From an uncultured Clostridia bacterium (lineage in GTDB: Bacteria; Bacillota; Clostridia; Christensenellales; Pumilibacteraceae), in assembly GCA_944362615.1 (NCBI GenBank), contig CALVTM010000001.1:186001-250000 (forward strand): a DNA stretch of 64,000 nucleotides. Reading direction: 5' to 3'. Within the stretch, counting starts at the first letter, position 1. Each line of letters begins with the position of its first letter. Positions 44,315-53,589 of the stretch are shown here, piece after piece. Both the position numbers and the translations under genes were made by a program. The notes below the pieces were generated by a model, which was given only the letters and a program-made list of their open reading frames with translations, searched no databases and was not told the origin of the DNA.

Positions 44315-46594
44315 TTATGCCGTCTTTATCTTCTTCTGTTCTTCTTTGGCTTTAAGACGCTTATTGATGATGACTATCACTGCTACGGCTATCGCCCACG
44401 CTGCTGCCCATACGGCTACAGGCCAGATGAATTCACCTATCGTGTATATCATTGACGAAACCAGATAACTCGATCCGAGCCAGAACAGAAGCGTCCAGCG
44501 GAAGCTCTTTTTGGTGAGCTCTCCTCTTGCCGTCGCAACAGCTGCAAAGCAAGGAATCGTAAGCATATTGAAAGCTATAAACGCAATCAGTCCGGCGCCG
44601 CTTATTCCGGTAACTCCCATGAGCGCGTCTATCGCGGCTATACCGTCCTCTCCCGCCGCCTCAAGATCAAAGCCGGCTACTACTGCTGCGGCAAGCGTTC
44701 CGAACGTCGCTATGACGTTTTCCTTCGCTATCAGTCCGGTTATAGCTGCTACCGCGAATACCCAGCCGACAGCCCCGAGCTGTGCGCCAAAACCTACCGG
44801 AGTAAACAGAGGCTGTACCAGCTTACCCAGACTTGCAAGTATACTGCTTCCCATATCTTCGTCCGAAACAAATCCCCAGTCCCATGTGAAGTGAGAGAAA
44901 AACCAGATTATTATCGTGGACGCAAGTATTATCGTGAACGCCTTTTTGATGAAGTGCTTTGCTTTATCCCAAAGGTGGAGCATCGTGCTCCTGAAGCCGG
45001 GACGACGATAGTTGGGAAGCTCCATTATGAACGGAGAGAGTTCTCCGCGCATCGTCGTACTGCGCATGAGTATTACGGAAACAAGCGCGACGCACATACC
45101 CAGCAGGTACATCAGCATTGTTATTACATCCGCATTACCGAAACCCGATGCCGTCACAAGCGCGCCCGCACATCCTCCGAGAATAGGAAGTTTGGCACCG
45201 CATGAGAAAAACGGTATTACGCGTACGGTCGCCGTCCTCTCCTTTTCATCCGCAAGAGTACGCGTGTTTATCATTGCGGGTACGCTGCATCCGAATCCCA
45301 TTATCATCGGCATGAGCGCGCGTCCGGATAATCCGAGTTTGCGGAGGAGTCTGTCAAGTATGAACGCCACTCTTGCCATGTATCCGCTGTCCTCAAGCAA
45401 CGAGAAGAAAAGGAACAGAACGAGTATCTGGGGAAGGAACCCGATCACGGCAAACAGTCCGCCGAGCACACCGTCCACTACGAAACCTTGCGCCCAGTCG
45501 GCAGCCCCAGCTGCCGCCATGCCTTCGCCTATGCCGCCCGATATCGCTCCGGTTATGCCTTCAATGAATTTCTGAAGTATCACACCGGGAGACGATATTC
45601 CGGCGCTGCTTCCGAACAAGCCCTCAAAAGGCGTGCCTTCAAACATCGTCCAGTCCCCGCCTGCGCCGAGTGCGGGGGCAAGGAATAAGAGATTTTCAGA
45701 AAAGGTCAAATGGAATATCACGAATAATATCACTACGAAAAGAGGTATACCCGCCCACTTGTTTGTCAGCACTCGGTCGATCTTTTCCGACATTTTAAGC
45801 CTCTTACCCTCGCCCGACTTACGAGTGAGCGCAGGAGAATAATTGGCAGTTATGTAATCGTAACGCGCATTTGCAAAGAACGCTTCCCAGTCATTGCCGA
45901 ATGTTGCGTCCTTCATTCCGCGCGTGTAGTTGTTGACGAACGCCGCCGTCTTTTTGTGGTTTTCGCTTTCCAGACTGTCACCTTCCGTGAGCTTTATCGC
46001 ATGGAAGAGCGGAGAACTCACTCCGTCGTCGCGCATACGCACTGCGGCTTCTTCGATCGCAGGCGCAAGCATCGTGCTTCCGAGTACGCTCACACCCTGA
46101 CGTTTGCGTTTTGCCGCGGCTATCGTCCTGTCTATCAGCTCTTTTATGCCTTTGCCCGTGACCGCGGATACGCTCACTACCGGCATATCCAGTCGCTCCT
46201 CGAGCAGCTTTACGTCTATCTTGTCTCCGTTCTTTTCAAGTTCGTCCGCCATGTTAAGCGCAACTACGATTGGAACGTCCATCTCCATAAGCTGGGTCGT
46301 AAGATAAAGGTTGCGTTCGAGGTTCGTCGAATCAACTATGTCGATCACGCAATCCGGTTTATTGTCCAGTATAAAGTTACGCGCAATCACCTCTTCCGGC
46401 GTGTACGGCGAAAGCGAATATATGCCGGGAAGATCCACAACCACAAACGGTTCGCTCCCCTTTTTGCATACGCCTTCGCGCTTGTCTACGGTCACGCCCG
46501 GCCAGTTGCCTACATGAGCCGTCGCGCCTGTAAGCGCGTTGAACAGAGTCGTTTTTCCGCAGTTGGGATTTCCGGCCAGTGCTACTCTTATCAT
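44315..46594 (-). CDS. feoB: Ferrous iron transporter FeoB
   Basis: 759 residues. N-terminal G protein with GNPNCGKT (8-15), DLPG (54-57) and NMAD (114-117), a helical GDI-like linker (about 170-260), then membrane Gate domains with paired Cys-containing helices (GFGCSVPAM and CGAKLPIL). It imports Fe2+ under anoxic conditions. The ATG overlaps the feoA stop. A DtxR-family regulator is next upstream, so iron control is likely. Confidence 0.95.
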   Translation of the reverse strand: MIRVALAGNPNCGKTTLFNALTGATAHVGNWPGVTVDKREGVCKKGSEPFVVVDLPGIYSLSPYTPEEVIARNFILDNKPDCVIDIVDSTNLERNLYLTTQLMEMDVPIVVALNMADELEKNGDKIDVKLLEERLDMPVVSVSAVTGKGIKELIDRTIAAAKRKRQGVSVLGSTMLAPAIEEAAVRMRDDGVSSPLFHAIKLTEGDSLESENHKKTAAFVNNYTRGMKDATFGNDWEAFFANARYDYITANYSPALTRKSGEGKRLKMSEKIDRVLTNKWAGIPLFVVILFVIFHLTFSENLLFLAPALGAGGDWTMFEGTPFEGLFGSSAGISSPGVILQKFIEGITGAISGGIGEGMAAAGAADWAQGFVVDGVLGGLFAVIGFLPQILVLFLFFSLLEDSGYMARVAFILDRLLRKLGLSGRALMPMIMGFGCSVPAMINTRTLADEKERTATVRVIPFFSCGAKLPILGGCAGALVTASGFGNADVITMLMYLLGMCVALVSVILMRSTTMRGELSPFIMELPNYRRPGFRSTMLHLWDKAKHFIKKAFTIILASTIIIWFFSHFTWDWGFVSDEDMGSSILASLGKLVQPLFTPVGFGAQLGAVGWVFAVAAITGLIAKENVIATFGTLAAAVVAGFDLEAAGEDGIAAIDALMGVTGISGAGLIAFIAFNMLTIPCFAAVATARGELTKKSFRWTLLFWLGSSYLVSSMIYTIGEFIWPVAVWAAAWAIAVAVIVIINKRLKAKEEQKKIKTA

Positions 46595-46842
46595 TTCTTT
46601 ACCTCCGACTTTGCGGATACATCGACGTCCACAAGATCAGCTTCACTTTTCCTGAGCGACAGTGCATAACCGCGCAACACAACTTCTACCGGGTCTCCGA
46701 GAGGCGCGCGCTTCTTAAAAATTATCGGAGCGCTTTTCGTAACACCCATATCCAGCAGCCTCTTTCGCGTCCAGCCTTCGCCACGCGTCTCTACCACCAC
46801 GCCGCTTTCGCCAGGATGCATTTCGCTTACTTTTTTTATCAT
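46591..46842 (-). CDS. feoA: Ferrous iron transport protein FeoA
   Basis: 83 residues with the FeoA SH3-like fold: RLLDMGVTKSAPIIFKKRAPLGDPVEVVLRGYALSLRKSEA, shown here only in its family pattern of LLDMGV, PLGDPV and LRGYALSLRKSEA. It is a small cytosolic partner thought to modulate FeoB. It is the first gene of feoA-feoB-Cys-rich and overlaps feoB by 4 bp. It has a consensus promoter at 46973-47001. Confidence 0.9.
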   Translation of the reverse strand: MIKKVSEMHPGESGVVVETRGEGWTRKRLLDMGVTKSAPIIFKKRAPLGDPVEVVLRGYALSLRKSEADLVDVDVSAKSEVKK

Positions 46843-46890
46843 AGGATTGTCCGTCCCCTTCGCCGCTTTTACGGCAGCTTAAATTTAAAT

Positions 46891-46906
46891 ATTAACTTTA
46901 GTTAAT
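46891..46906 (-). promoter_or_regulatory. Possible DtxR-type operator in the feoA leader
   Basis: ATTAAC-TTTA-GTTAAT is an inverted repeat of 6-bp arms about 50 bp upstream of feoA. Its shape resembles AT-rich DtxR/IdeR-family sites, but it lies about 70 bp inside the transcript. A second promoter here or a roadblock mechanism would explain that. Confidence 0.35.
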
Positions 46907-46972
46907 TATTTGGCTCGTATTAACGACCGGACTTTGCCCGATCGATATTTACGCCAGCTCATTGACACACTT

Positions 46973-47001
46973 ATTATATTATTTGTAAGATCAAATGTCA
47001 A
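46973..47001 (-). promoter_or_regulatory. Promoter of feoA-feoB
   Basis: Minus strand TTGACA (47001-46996), a 17-bp spacer and TATAAT (46978-46973), both full consensus, about 130 nt ahead of feoA. Confidence 0.75.
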
Positions 47002-47031
47002 CAAAATTAGCCGGGGTTAATAAATTTTTTT

Positions 47032-47403
47032 TCAGTTTTTTTCTTCCTCATTTAGGAACTTTTTGATGGCGTCATAAGTTTCATCGCTTATGATATGTTC
47101 TATCATGCACGCATCACGCTCGGCAAACTCGCCGCCTACCCCGAGTGTGACCAGAAATCTGCGAAGTACCTTATGCTTTTCGTAAACGCTTTCAGCACGC
47201 ACCTTCCCCGCATCGGTAAGGTATATGTGCATCCCTTCGGTTATGACATAACCCAGTTCTTTAAGCTTTCTTATCGCTTTTGTGACCGCCGGCTGCGATA
47301 CGTTCAAACGACGAGCAACATCCACCTGATGGACCTGCGACTCGGTCTGCGAAATAATATGTATAGCCTCAAGGTAATCTTCTACACTCTGTTCTATTCT
47401 CAT
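47032..47403 (-). CDS. DtxR/MntR-family metal-dependent regulator
   Basis: 123 residues. N-terminal winged helix (QSVEDYLEAIHIIS, then VDVARRLNVSQPAVTKAIRKLKELGYV). The dimerisation/metal domain has HKVLRRFLVTLGV, ERDACMIEHIIS, which carry the Cys/Glu/His metal ligands of DtxR relatives. There is no SH3 domain, as in MntR. Position beside feoAB favours iron sensing; manganese is possible. It has its own leaderless promoter; the feoA promoter starts just past its stop. Confidence 0.9.
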   Translation of the reverse strand: MRIEQSVEDYLEAIHIISQTESQVHQVDVARRLNVSQPAVTKAIRKLKELGYVITEGMHIYLTDAGKVRAESVYEKHKVLRRFLVTLGVGGEFAERDACMIEHIISDETYDAIKKFLNEEEKN

Positions 47404-47409
47404 GGTTAT

Positions 47410-47438
47410 AATATATCACATTATCGGCTGATTGTCAA
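47410..47438 (-). promoter_or_regulatory. Leaderless promoter of the dtxR-family gene
   Basis: Minus strand TTGACA (47438-47433), a 17-bp spacer and TATATT (47415-47410), then ATAACC and the ATG at 47403. The gap 47439-47681 has no other feature I can support. Confidence 0.75.
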
Positions 47439-47681
47439 CACCTCGCCCGCATGACCGTTCCGCATTGCCTGTCCGTTACAAAATATGCGTACAGGCAGAT
47501 TATTATTCCCGGACATACGGCACGTCAGCAAATAAAAGCAGCCGCATGCATATCAGCAAACGACTGTCGTTTATCTGTTAAAATGCGCACGAAGCATACG
47601 CCCCTCCGGCAAGCTGTTGCGCAAAAGGGGTCGGTCCGAAGCTTTCGACACATAGCAATAAAGTCTTGCGTCAGCGCAGGA

Positions 47682-47882
47682 TCAGTATTTATTCTTTCGG
47701 AAATCACCCGAAACTTTATGTATCAGTACGTTGCCGCCGGTGCTTGCGGCGACTTTTTTCGCGTAATCGATCGCTTCCTTTTGCGTAGCGAAAATTTTCA
47801 ACGCCTTTTCCGCCTTGGCTGCTTTCACCTGCCATTTACCGTCCTCGCGCAGAGCGACGTGATAGGTCTTTCCGTCTGCCAT
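47682..47882 (-). CDS. DUF2188 family protein
   Basis: 66 residues matching DUF2188: HVALREDGKWQVKAAKAEKALKIFATQKEAIDYAKKVA is recognised by its GKW...A...A..F.TQ.EAI.YA pattern and the C-terminal VLIHKVSGDFRKNKY. These are small, probably cytosolic proteins of unknown role. The ATG has AGGGAGG upstream. It follows a zinc-ribbon membrane protein gene by 62 bp. Confidence 0.8.
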   Translation of the reverse strand: MADGKTYHVALREDGKWQVKAAKAEKALKIFATQKEAIDYAKKVAASTGGNVLIHKVSGDFRKNKY

Positions 47883-47944
47883 TGTATTTTCCTCCCTTTA
47901 GTGTAATATATAAGCGGCAAAGCACATTGCTTCGCCGCTCGAAA

Positions 47945-48424
47945 TTACTTGATATTGTTTTTATCGCCGTTTAATGGCGCGCCGCACTTAGTGCAGTAGT
48001 CGCCGTCGCAGGGCACGAATGCGCCGCAGTTCTCACACGTTCTGCGCAAGCTCTTTCCGCACTTCTTGCAGAAATAGCTGTCTGCCGAATTGACCTCGCC
48101 GCACGTACATGTTATCGAGGCTTTGACGTTGCATGCAGAAGTCGTCTCTCTGCTTCCCGTATTGTCAAGCGACGCGAATTCATTGAACTGTTCGGAAATT
48201 ACGTACCTGACAACCTCGCGCTGAAAGCTAAATACAAACAGGAATACTCCGACAATTATAATAGGTATTCCGACAAACATTATATACCAAAGCGGACTGC
48301 CGTCTCTGACAAGTATTGCGCCGGCAACGGTCAGGGCTATGCCGAAAAGCAGGAGCAATAATCCGCATATGCGCAATATGGTTTTAGCGTGCGGCGACCC
48401 GCCGCCTTTTTTGTTTTTTGACAT
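47945..48424 (-). CDS. Membrane protein with C-terminal zinc ribbons
   Basis: 159 residues. A short basic N-terminus, two hydrophobic helices (about 17-37 and 45-67), then a soluble tail with double zinc-ribbon pairs: CTCGEVNSADSYFCKKCG and CENCGAFVPCDGDYCTKCG. The family is not one I can name; it resembles many Clostridia two-helix zinc-ribbon proteins. I start at 48424 because MSKNKKGGG follows a weak AAGG site; the frame runs open another 69 codons through the promoter. The tail probably lies in the cytosol. Confidence 0.7.
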   Translation of the reverse strand: MSKNKKGGGSPHAKTILRICGLLLLLFGIALTVAGAILVRDGSPLWYIMFVGIPIIIVGVFLFVFSFQREVVRYVISEQFNEFASLDNTGSRETTSACNVKASITCTCGEVNSADSYFCKKCGKSLRRTCENCGAFVPCDGDYCTKCGAPLNGDKNNIK

Positions 48425-48464
48425 ATATATTACCTTATTTGTTCCCTTTTGATTGTATGCCGAT

Positions 48465-48493
48465 ATGTTAGCACAATTACGCGGATTTGTCAA
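48465..48493 (-). promoter_or_regulatory. Promoter of the zinc-ribbon membrane protein gene
   Basis: Minus strand TTGACA (48493-48488), a 17-bp spacer and TAACAT (48470-48465). Confidence 0.5.
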
Positions 48494-48503
48494 ACACATT
48501 CCC

Positions 48504-48517
48504 TTTAAGTTGCGCGG
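48504..48517. repeat. 14-bp direct repeat, left copy
   Basis: TTTAAGTTGCGCGG occurs here and again, in the same orientation, at 56973-56986, so the two copies enclose the SipW/TasA-like operon. A 12-bp part also occurs at 15781-15792 inside the murG/typA terminator. Confidence 0.5.
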
Positions 48518-48678
48518 CGTTTTCACTTCCGTGCGTCCGCACAGTGAAACGCAGTATATTTTTACGATGAAACACCGCGCTGCGTAATATGCCGCGCTGC
48601 GTAATAAATACGGCGCCTGCGGGTACGACAAATGTCTGCCCCTCAGGCGCCAAGAGTGGAAGGCTGATAAAATAATTG

Positions 48679-51600
48679 TTAATTTATTGACCCTATTTTT
48701 ATATGTGTATATGAAGCAAGACCATACTTTCCACGATCACTACCCAAATATTTTACATAATTACCTGCCAGATGGTCGCATATACTGTTTCTATTGATTA
48801 GCGAATTATCGTCGCCGTTATATATTGAAACTCCACTCGGTATTATATTATCCACATATACGGTACGATACCAATTATCGCCGCCGGCTACACCTATTCC
48901 GCCGCCATTGACACTTCTTTCTCTATCTTTCTCAACCCACAATGAATCATCCCATTCTTTTCCAGCAGTTATCGGCTTCGCCTTGCCGCCGTAGAATTCA
49001 CCGCCAGAGATTTGGACTTTATCGGCAGCGGGCGTGACATCGAAATACAATCCGGCGCGGTCGCCTTTTTCCTTTTCTCTGGAAACGCTTATCGTGCCGC
49101 CATATATATTAAGTTTACTTGTACTGTTGCCATACCAGATTCCGTCGTTATAGTCAGTCGGGCTGCACCCGCCCTTGTATTCCCCCTTGTGTATCGTTAT
49201 TTCGCTGTTAGATCCGACATTTTTATATTTTTCCACCGCAATGGCAGCCTTGGTACCTTTAACGACAGGAGCGTTAACTGTTATACCCGAGGGCAATTCC
49301 TCATCTTCGGGTACATCACCACCAAAAGTAACAATAGATTCTCTCATTATCGAAACGCCTATCCTGCCGGTGGCGTTGAACGTGCCGCCGTAAATATTAG
49401 CTTCTGCGGTTGTGTCATCCGTGCCCGTTATAAATGCGCCGCTGCCTGCATAAGTGAAGCCATCTATCTTTGCGCTGCCGAAAGTACCGCCGTAAATATT
49501 GAGCGTGCCGCCATGCATACGCATTCCGTAAGAAGCGCCGGAGCCTGCGACAAGATCTCCGTTATATTTATAAGGATCGTTACCGGCATAAGTACCGCCA
49601 TAAAGATTTGCAGTACCGTTGCTGACAAGTATGCCGTTGCCGAATTTTGCCGCATAGGTACCAGAATAAACCTTAAGAATGCCGCCTTCTATCTCAACAG
49701 CATGTCCACCGGTTTTGTTTTTCAGATAGTCCCAGTTGCTGTTCGTAGAATCGGAGTCGGGATTTCGGAAATAACCTCCACCTGATGGCTTTATATAATC
49801 TTCACCGTTTGTCTTTATTATAAGATTTTTTTCCCCGCTTGCGCTGCCGAGCAAGACGGAAGTATCGGGGTTAGTTCCGCCGACATAAAGCCCGCCGCCG
49901 ATTTCATTTATAAGCGTTCCTGCAGATATTTTGACATCCGCTTTTGTCTGCGATGAAGTAACACGAACGGCGAAGCTATTTATCTCAAGCGCGTATAAAT
50001 CGCCGCTATAATCATTGTCAATTCCCGTATGCGTCACATTTAACACAGCGCCTTCTGCGTCGAGAGAGCCGCCCTGGACGCAAATGCCGTCGTAGAATGC
50101 CGTCGTGCCGTTCCAAGCATATTTACCCGTAATGGCCGACTCCACATTAACGGTCCCGGAAGCGAACTTTATGCTGCCGCCGTTGACATATATAGCAGTG
50201 CCATTTGTGGTTACTACGTCATAAGTATATTTGGGCCCCCCTTCTTCGCCGAAAGCTATATCGCCGCCGGATCCGTCCTGCGCCTGCGCGGTTATTCCGA
50301 GCCCGTCGGACTTAATCGTCGCTTTGCCGTTCAGCATGACGCCGCCGCCCTGCGTGCTTATCGCAGTGGACGTGAGAGTTCCATTATTGAGCGCACCGGA
50401 AACATTGATGAGCGCACCGGAAACATTAACAGTCAGCGAAGGAGCTGACTCATCGGCATTGACAGTATCTCCGGACACATCGGCATTGACAGTATCTTCG
50501 GAGTTATATGTTATATTATAAGTTTCGCCCGAAAGTACGGCAGAATCGGGGGAAGACGCGTATATGCCGACGGAATGCGCGCCGACGACATTTAATTTTA
50601 CGTTTTTGCTGAGTTCGACCGTGCCGCCGGCGGCAAATATGCCGAAATTTTCGCTGCCGGACGTTACGGAGTCGTTATTCTTCATATCAACGGTCAAATT
50701 GGCTGCTTTAACGGTTCCGCCGGACGCATAAATGCCGGTCGAGCCGTTCAATTCGCCGTTATTACCCGAAAACGCAATATTTGCATTGGATATGTCGATC
50801 TCTCCGCCGTTGGCATAAATGCCGCGCGCATATGAGCCGCTGATTTTTATTGCAATTTCATCATCGGAAGACATGTCGAGTCTGCCGCCCCCTTCAATGC
50901 TGAGCGCGGCGCTTGTCATCCTTTCACCGTCTTCTATCTTTTCCGGCGCGCCGGTCGTGTCCTTTTCGAAGCTGCCGCCGGTGACGACCATTTCGCCGCC
51001 GCTGACGCGGACGGTGTCGCCGTAATCGGACGAGAATTTTCCGTCGGAAATGCGAAGATATTCGGACGAAGACTGAGAGTCGTAATCGCATGCGACGCAA
51101 ACGCCGCCCTCGATCGTCTCAAACGCGCTGCCCGACTCCACCGCCATATAGCCGCCGGACGCGTATATGCCGTAAGTGTGCTCGACGCCGAAGTAGGAAT
51201 GGTAAGCCCCGCCGCGCGCGTACATGTTGCCGCCCAGCATCTTGATCGTCGCATAATCGGGAGTGACTCCGCTCTCGCCCGCTGCGCTTTTCTTGACTTT
51301 GTAATAGCCGTATACGGTGACTTCGATGACGCTTTCGCCGTCTGCCGGTCCGCTCACGACGCTCGTGTAATTGCCCTTATTTATGCAATACGAATAATAG
51401 AAATCCGCGCTGCCCGAAGAAGACGAGATCGCCGCGTGCGAGACAGTGTCGTCGTCCACTACATAGTAAAGATAGGTGTCTTTGGGAATGAGATCGGCGT
51501 TGCCGCTCCACCCGGACGTGAAATACATATTGCCGTTGACGTACGGATGATCGTTAACGGTGGAAACGTGAGGACTTATCACGGGCACGAAGACGGAACT

Positions 51601-52194
51601 GCCCGCCGCATATCCGTCGCCCGATTTTGTGTACACTATAGCGTCAGTCGATTTGCTTATGCTGCCGCCGGTGTGCTCTGATGCCACCGCGCTCTCATAC
51701 TCCGCTTTTTTGGGGCCGCTGACGAAATCGCCCGCGGCAACGGTCAGCGTGCCGCCGTCTATTTGCAGAACGCTGCCGACGGGGTTATAGAACGAGCCGC
51801 CGCCCTTGGTGTCGATAACCGTCATACGGATGCCGTCGACGATATTAAGCATAGGCTCGCGGTTGTTTCGCTGGATCTCGTGACCGTTGAGGTCGAGAAT
51901 AAGGTCGGAACCGACATCGGTAACGCCTTCGGTTATGATAAGCGGGTTATCCACTTCGTCCGCGATCTTGATGTTGGAATAGCCGTTTTCCACCGCCGCG
52001 ACAAACTCGTCGGCAGTGCGGACTTCCACCTGTTCGGCAACGATATATTCAAGGTCGCCGTCGAATATGTCGGAAGCATGCTCCGCCTCTTCGGAATACC
52101 GCCCCTGCGTGAAAAGCACGCCGAGCATCGTCGCAAGCAACAGCATAAAGAGGATGAAGACTATGAATCCGAATTTATTTTGAACAGCTTTCAT
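48679..52194 (-). CDS. Large membrane-anchored beta-helix surface protein
   Basis: 1171 residues. An N-terminal anchor or signal (about 8-29) is followed by an autotransporter- or pectate-lyase-like right-handed beta-helix. Short turns of the type GGT-x-N/T-I/V-Y-GGT-F recur through most of the chain, with many Gly, Ser, Asn and Thr. There is no LPXTG motif, SLH domain or lytic motif I can recognise. A disordered insertion with 7- and 9-residue tandem repeats lies near residues 560-605. It ends the six-gene SipW/TasA-like operon, 9 bp after the preceding gene, with a strong AAGGAGGG site. A structural, adhesin or matrix role is likely; enzyme function is not excluded. The 5' part is GC-richer than the 3' part. 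Confidence 0.75.
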   Translation of the reverse strand: MKAVQNKFGFIVFILFMLLLATMLGVLFTQGRYSEEAEHASDIFDGDLEYIVAEQVEVRTADEFVAAVENGYSNIKIADEVDNPLIITEGVTDVGSDLILDLNGHEIQRNNREPMLNIVDGIRMTVIDTKGGGSFYNPVGSVLQIDGGTLTVAAGDFVSGPKKAEYESAVASEHTGGSISKSTDAIVYTKSGDGYAAGSSVFVPVISPHVSTVNDHPYVNGNMYFTSGWSGNADLIPKDTYLYYVVDDDTVSHAAISSSSGSADFYYSYCINKGNYTSVVSGPADGESVIEVTVYGYYKVKKSAAGESGVTPDYATIKMLGGNMYARGGAYHSYFGVEHTYGIYASGGYMAVESGSAFETIEGGVCVACDYDSQSSSEYLRISDGKFSSDYGDTVRVSGGEMVVTGGSFEKDTTGAPEKIEDGERMTSAALSIEGGGRLDMSSDDEIAIKISGSYARGIYANGGEIDISNANIAFSGNNGELNGSTGIYASGGTVKAANLTVDMKNNDSVTSGSENFGIFAAGGTVELSKNVKLNVVGAHSVGIYASSPDSAVLSGETYNITYNSEDTVNADVSGDTVNADESAPSLTVNVSGALINVSGALNNGTLTSTAISTQGGGVMLNGKATIKSDGLGITAQAQDGSGGDIAFGEEGGPKYTYDVVTTNGTAIYVNGGSIKFASGTVNVESAITGKYAWNGTTAFYDGICVQGGSLDAEGAVLNVTHTGIDNDYSGDLYALEINSFAVRVTSSQTKADVKISAGTLINEIGGGLYVGGTNPDTSVLLGSASGEKNLIIKTNGEDYIKPSGGGYFRNPDSDSTNSNWDYLKNKTGGHAVEIEGGILKVYSGTYAAKFGNGILVSNGTANLYGGTYAGNDPYKYNGDLVAGSGASYGMRMHGGTLNIYGGTFGSAKIDGFTYAGSGAFITGTDDTTAEANIYGGTFNATGRIGVSIMRESIVTFGGDVPEDEELPSGITVNAPVVKGTKAAIAVEKYKNVGSNSEITIHKGEYKGGCSPTDYNDGIWYGNSTSKLNIYGGTISVSREKEKGDRAGLYFDVTPAADKVQISGGEFYGGKAKPITAGKEWDDSLWVEKDRERSVNGGGIGVAGGDNWYRTVYVDNIIPSGVSIYNGDDNSLINRNSICDHLAGNYVKYLGSDRGKYGLASYTHIKIGSIN
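50389..50503 (-). repeat. In-frame tandem microrepeats in the beta-helix gene
   Basis: A 21-bp unit starts at 50389 and 50410 (18 of 21 bp identical in the second copy), and a 27-bp unit starts at 50451 and 50478. They encode SGALINV/SGALNN and DTVNAD-type repeats. Both periods are multiples of three, so slippage would change length without breaking the frame. Confidence 0.75.
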
Positions 52195-52203
52195 TTTCCC
52201 TCC

Positions 52204-53589
52204 TTACGCATTAGCACCGGGCACTTCTGACGACTGAACGAACAGCACGTTGAGACGGGTCGTGTAACCCTTGCCCAGCGCCTTGGCAATCATATAATCA
52301 TTTTCCTGCGAGTCGAAAGACGAGCGGCGCGGGTCTTCCGTCACGCCTTCAAGCGAGACATAGCCGCTATTACCGCCATTGGCGCAGGTGCAATACAAAC
52401 TCTGCGCGTCATCTGCGGTCGTCGGCGCGTCTGCCGAATTGTATGAACCGCTCGAGAACTTATAATAATTTTCCATGGCGTGGACGATCGTCGCCGCGTT
52501 CTCGGACAGCGGCGCGACGTGCTCGAAAGTCAGCGAGCCGCCCAACGTTTTGCTTATGCGCACCGTCGTCGTCTTGCCAGTGGGACTGCCGGATGCGTCA
52601 TAGAGCGGCTGCTCGCGGTCGTAATGATAGCCGGTGATCGTCACGCCATTGCGATTGACCGGTTCGGTCGCGCCGAAGATATTGTTCCAATCGGCGTCGG
52701 TGATAGTCCGGTCGAAATCCGAGCTTACTATTTTTTTAACGGAAGTTACGAAAAGGACAAAAGTCTTTTCCGTCTGGCTGCCGCCGGGAAGCGACATTTC
52801 GGGAAGGGAGATATCCACGGTCAGATAGTTCTCTTGCTTTTCGCAGTCGAGATAGAGCTGCGGCTCCAAGTCTTTGATTATGGTTTCGCCGCCGACGGTT
52901 ATCGGCGTGCCGCGCATGAAGCCCACGGAATAGCGCGTCGTGCCCGTCTCGCGCGACAGAGTAACCGTGCCCTCGCCGCCGGGGCGCTCCGCGATTACCG
53001 CTACGGATGAAGAACGGGACAACGTAAGGATCTCGTCCATGGGTGAGGAAAGCCCGTCGGTGCGGTCGTTGTAATCCCTCGAATCCATTGTGTTGAATGT
53101 TCCCTTGTCGGCTGCACGCCAAATGTCTTTCAGAACATACTGCGGAGTGAGCACGACGGGGTTTGAGCCGTTCATCTCCGCTACCTGCACGGCGAGATTT
53201 TCGGCAAACTCTAAGGGAGCGTAAAACCTGATCGCCCCGTCAAGATCGACAGCGCTGACGCGGTCGGCTCCGCCGCTTGCCGCGCTCGAATCGCTCACGC
53301 TGTAATTACGCATGACAAAACGCACGCTGCGCGCGGTGTTGCGCGGCGCGGAATCGGAAATTATGTTTCCGTTTTCGTCAGTCTGCCAATAATCCATGTT
53401 GGAAAACGTCAGCGACGACATATCTTCTATTTCGTAAGAGCAGTACAGACCCGCGATATTCACGTCTCCGCTGACGTTCGACGAACTCGAATAGCGCGCG
53501 AGAGATACGCCCGTAAGCAGTATGCCTATGAGAATAAAACAGCACAAATAAACCGATATGTGATAGCTTTCAGCCGTCTTTTTTGCCAT
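52204..53589 (-). CDS. TasA-like secreted or anchored protein with SipW-type signal
   Basis: 461 residues. The N-terminal helix (about 10-32) ends in GVSLARYSSSS, the G-x-x-L-A-R/Y-Y/F-x-S pattern cleaved by SipW in TasA-type proteins. A beta-rich body follows, with an N-terminal SGDVNIAGLYCSYEIEDMSS resembling the first strands of TasA. I see no catalytic motif and no cell-wall anchor. It follows sipW-1 (overlap 20 bp) and precedes the beta-helix gene. I start at ATG 53589 because MAKKTAESYH begins just after GAGAGGGAACGGG; the longer frame overlaps sipW-1. The role is inferred as a matrix or fibre subunit. Confidence 0.7.
   Translation of the reverse strand: MAKKTAESYHISVYLCCFILIGILLTGVSLARYSSSSNVSGDVNIAGLYCSYEIEDMSSLTFSNMDYWQTDENGNIISDSAPRNTARSVRFVMRNYSVSDSSAASGGADRVSAVDLDGAIRFYAPLEFAENLAVQVAEMNGSNPVVLTPQYVLKDIWRAADKGTFNTMDSRDYNDRTDGLSSPMDEILTLSRSSSVAVIAERPGGEGTVTLSRETGTTRYSVGFMRGTPITVGGETIIKDLEPQLYLDCEKQENYLTVDISLPEMSLPGGSQTEKTFVLFVTSVKKIVSSDFDRTITDADWNNIFGATEPVNRNGVTITGYHYDREQPLYDASGSPTGKTTTVRISKTLGGSLTFEHVAPLSENAATIVHAMENYYKFSSGSYNSADAPTTADDAQSLYCTCANGGNSGYVSLEGVTEDPRRSSFDSQENDYMIAKALGKGYTTRLNVLFVQSSEVPGANA

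Noticed and set aside
48573..48605. Short direct repeat CCGCGCTGCGTAATA
   Set aside because: Only two adjacent copies of about 15 bp; too little to call a functional element.
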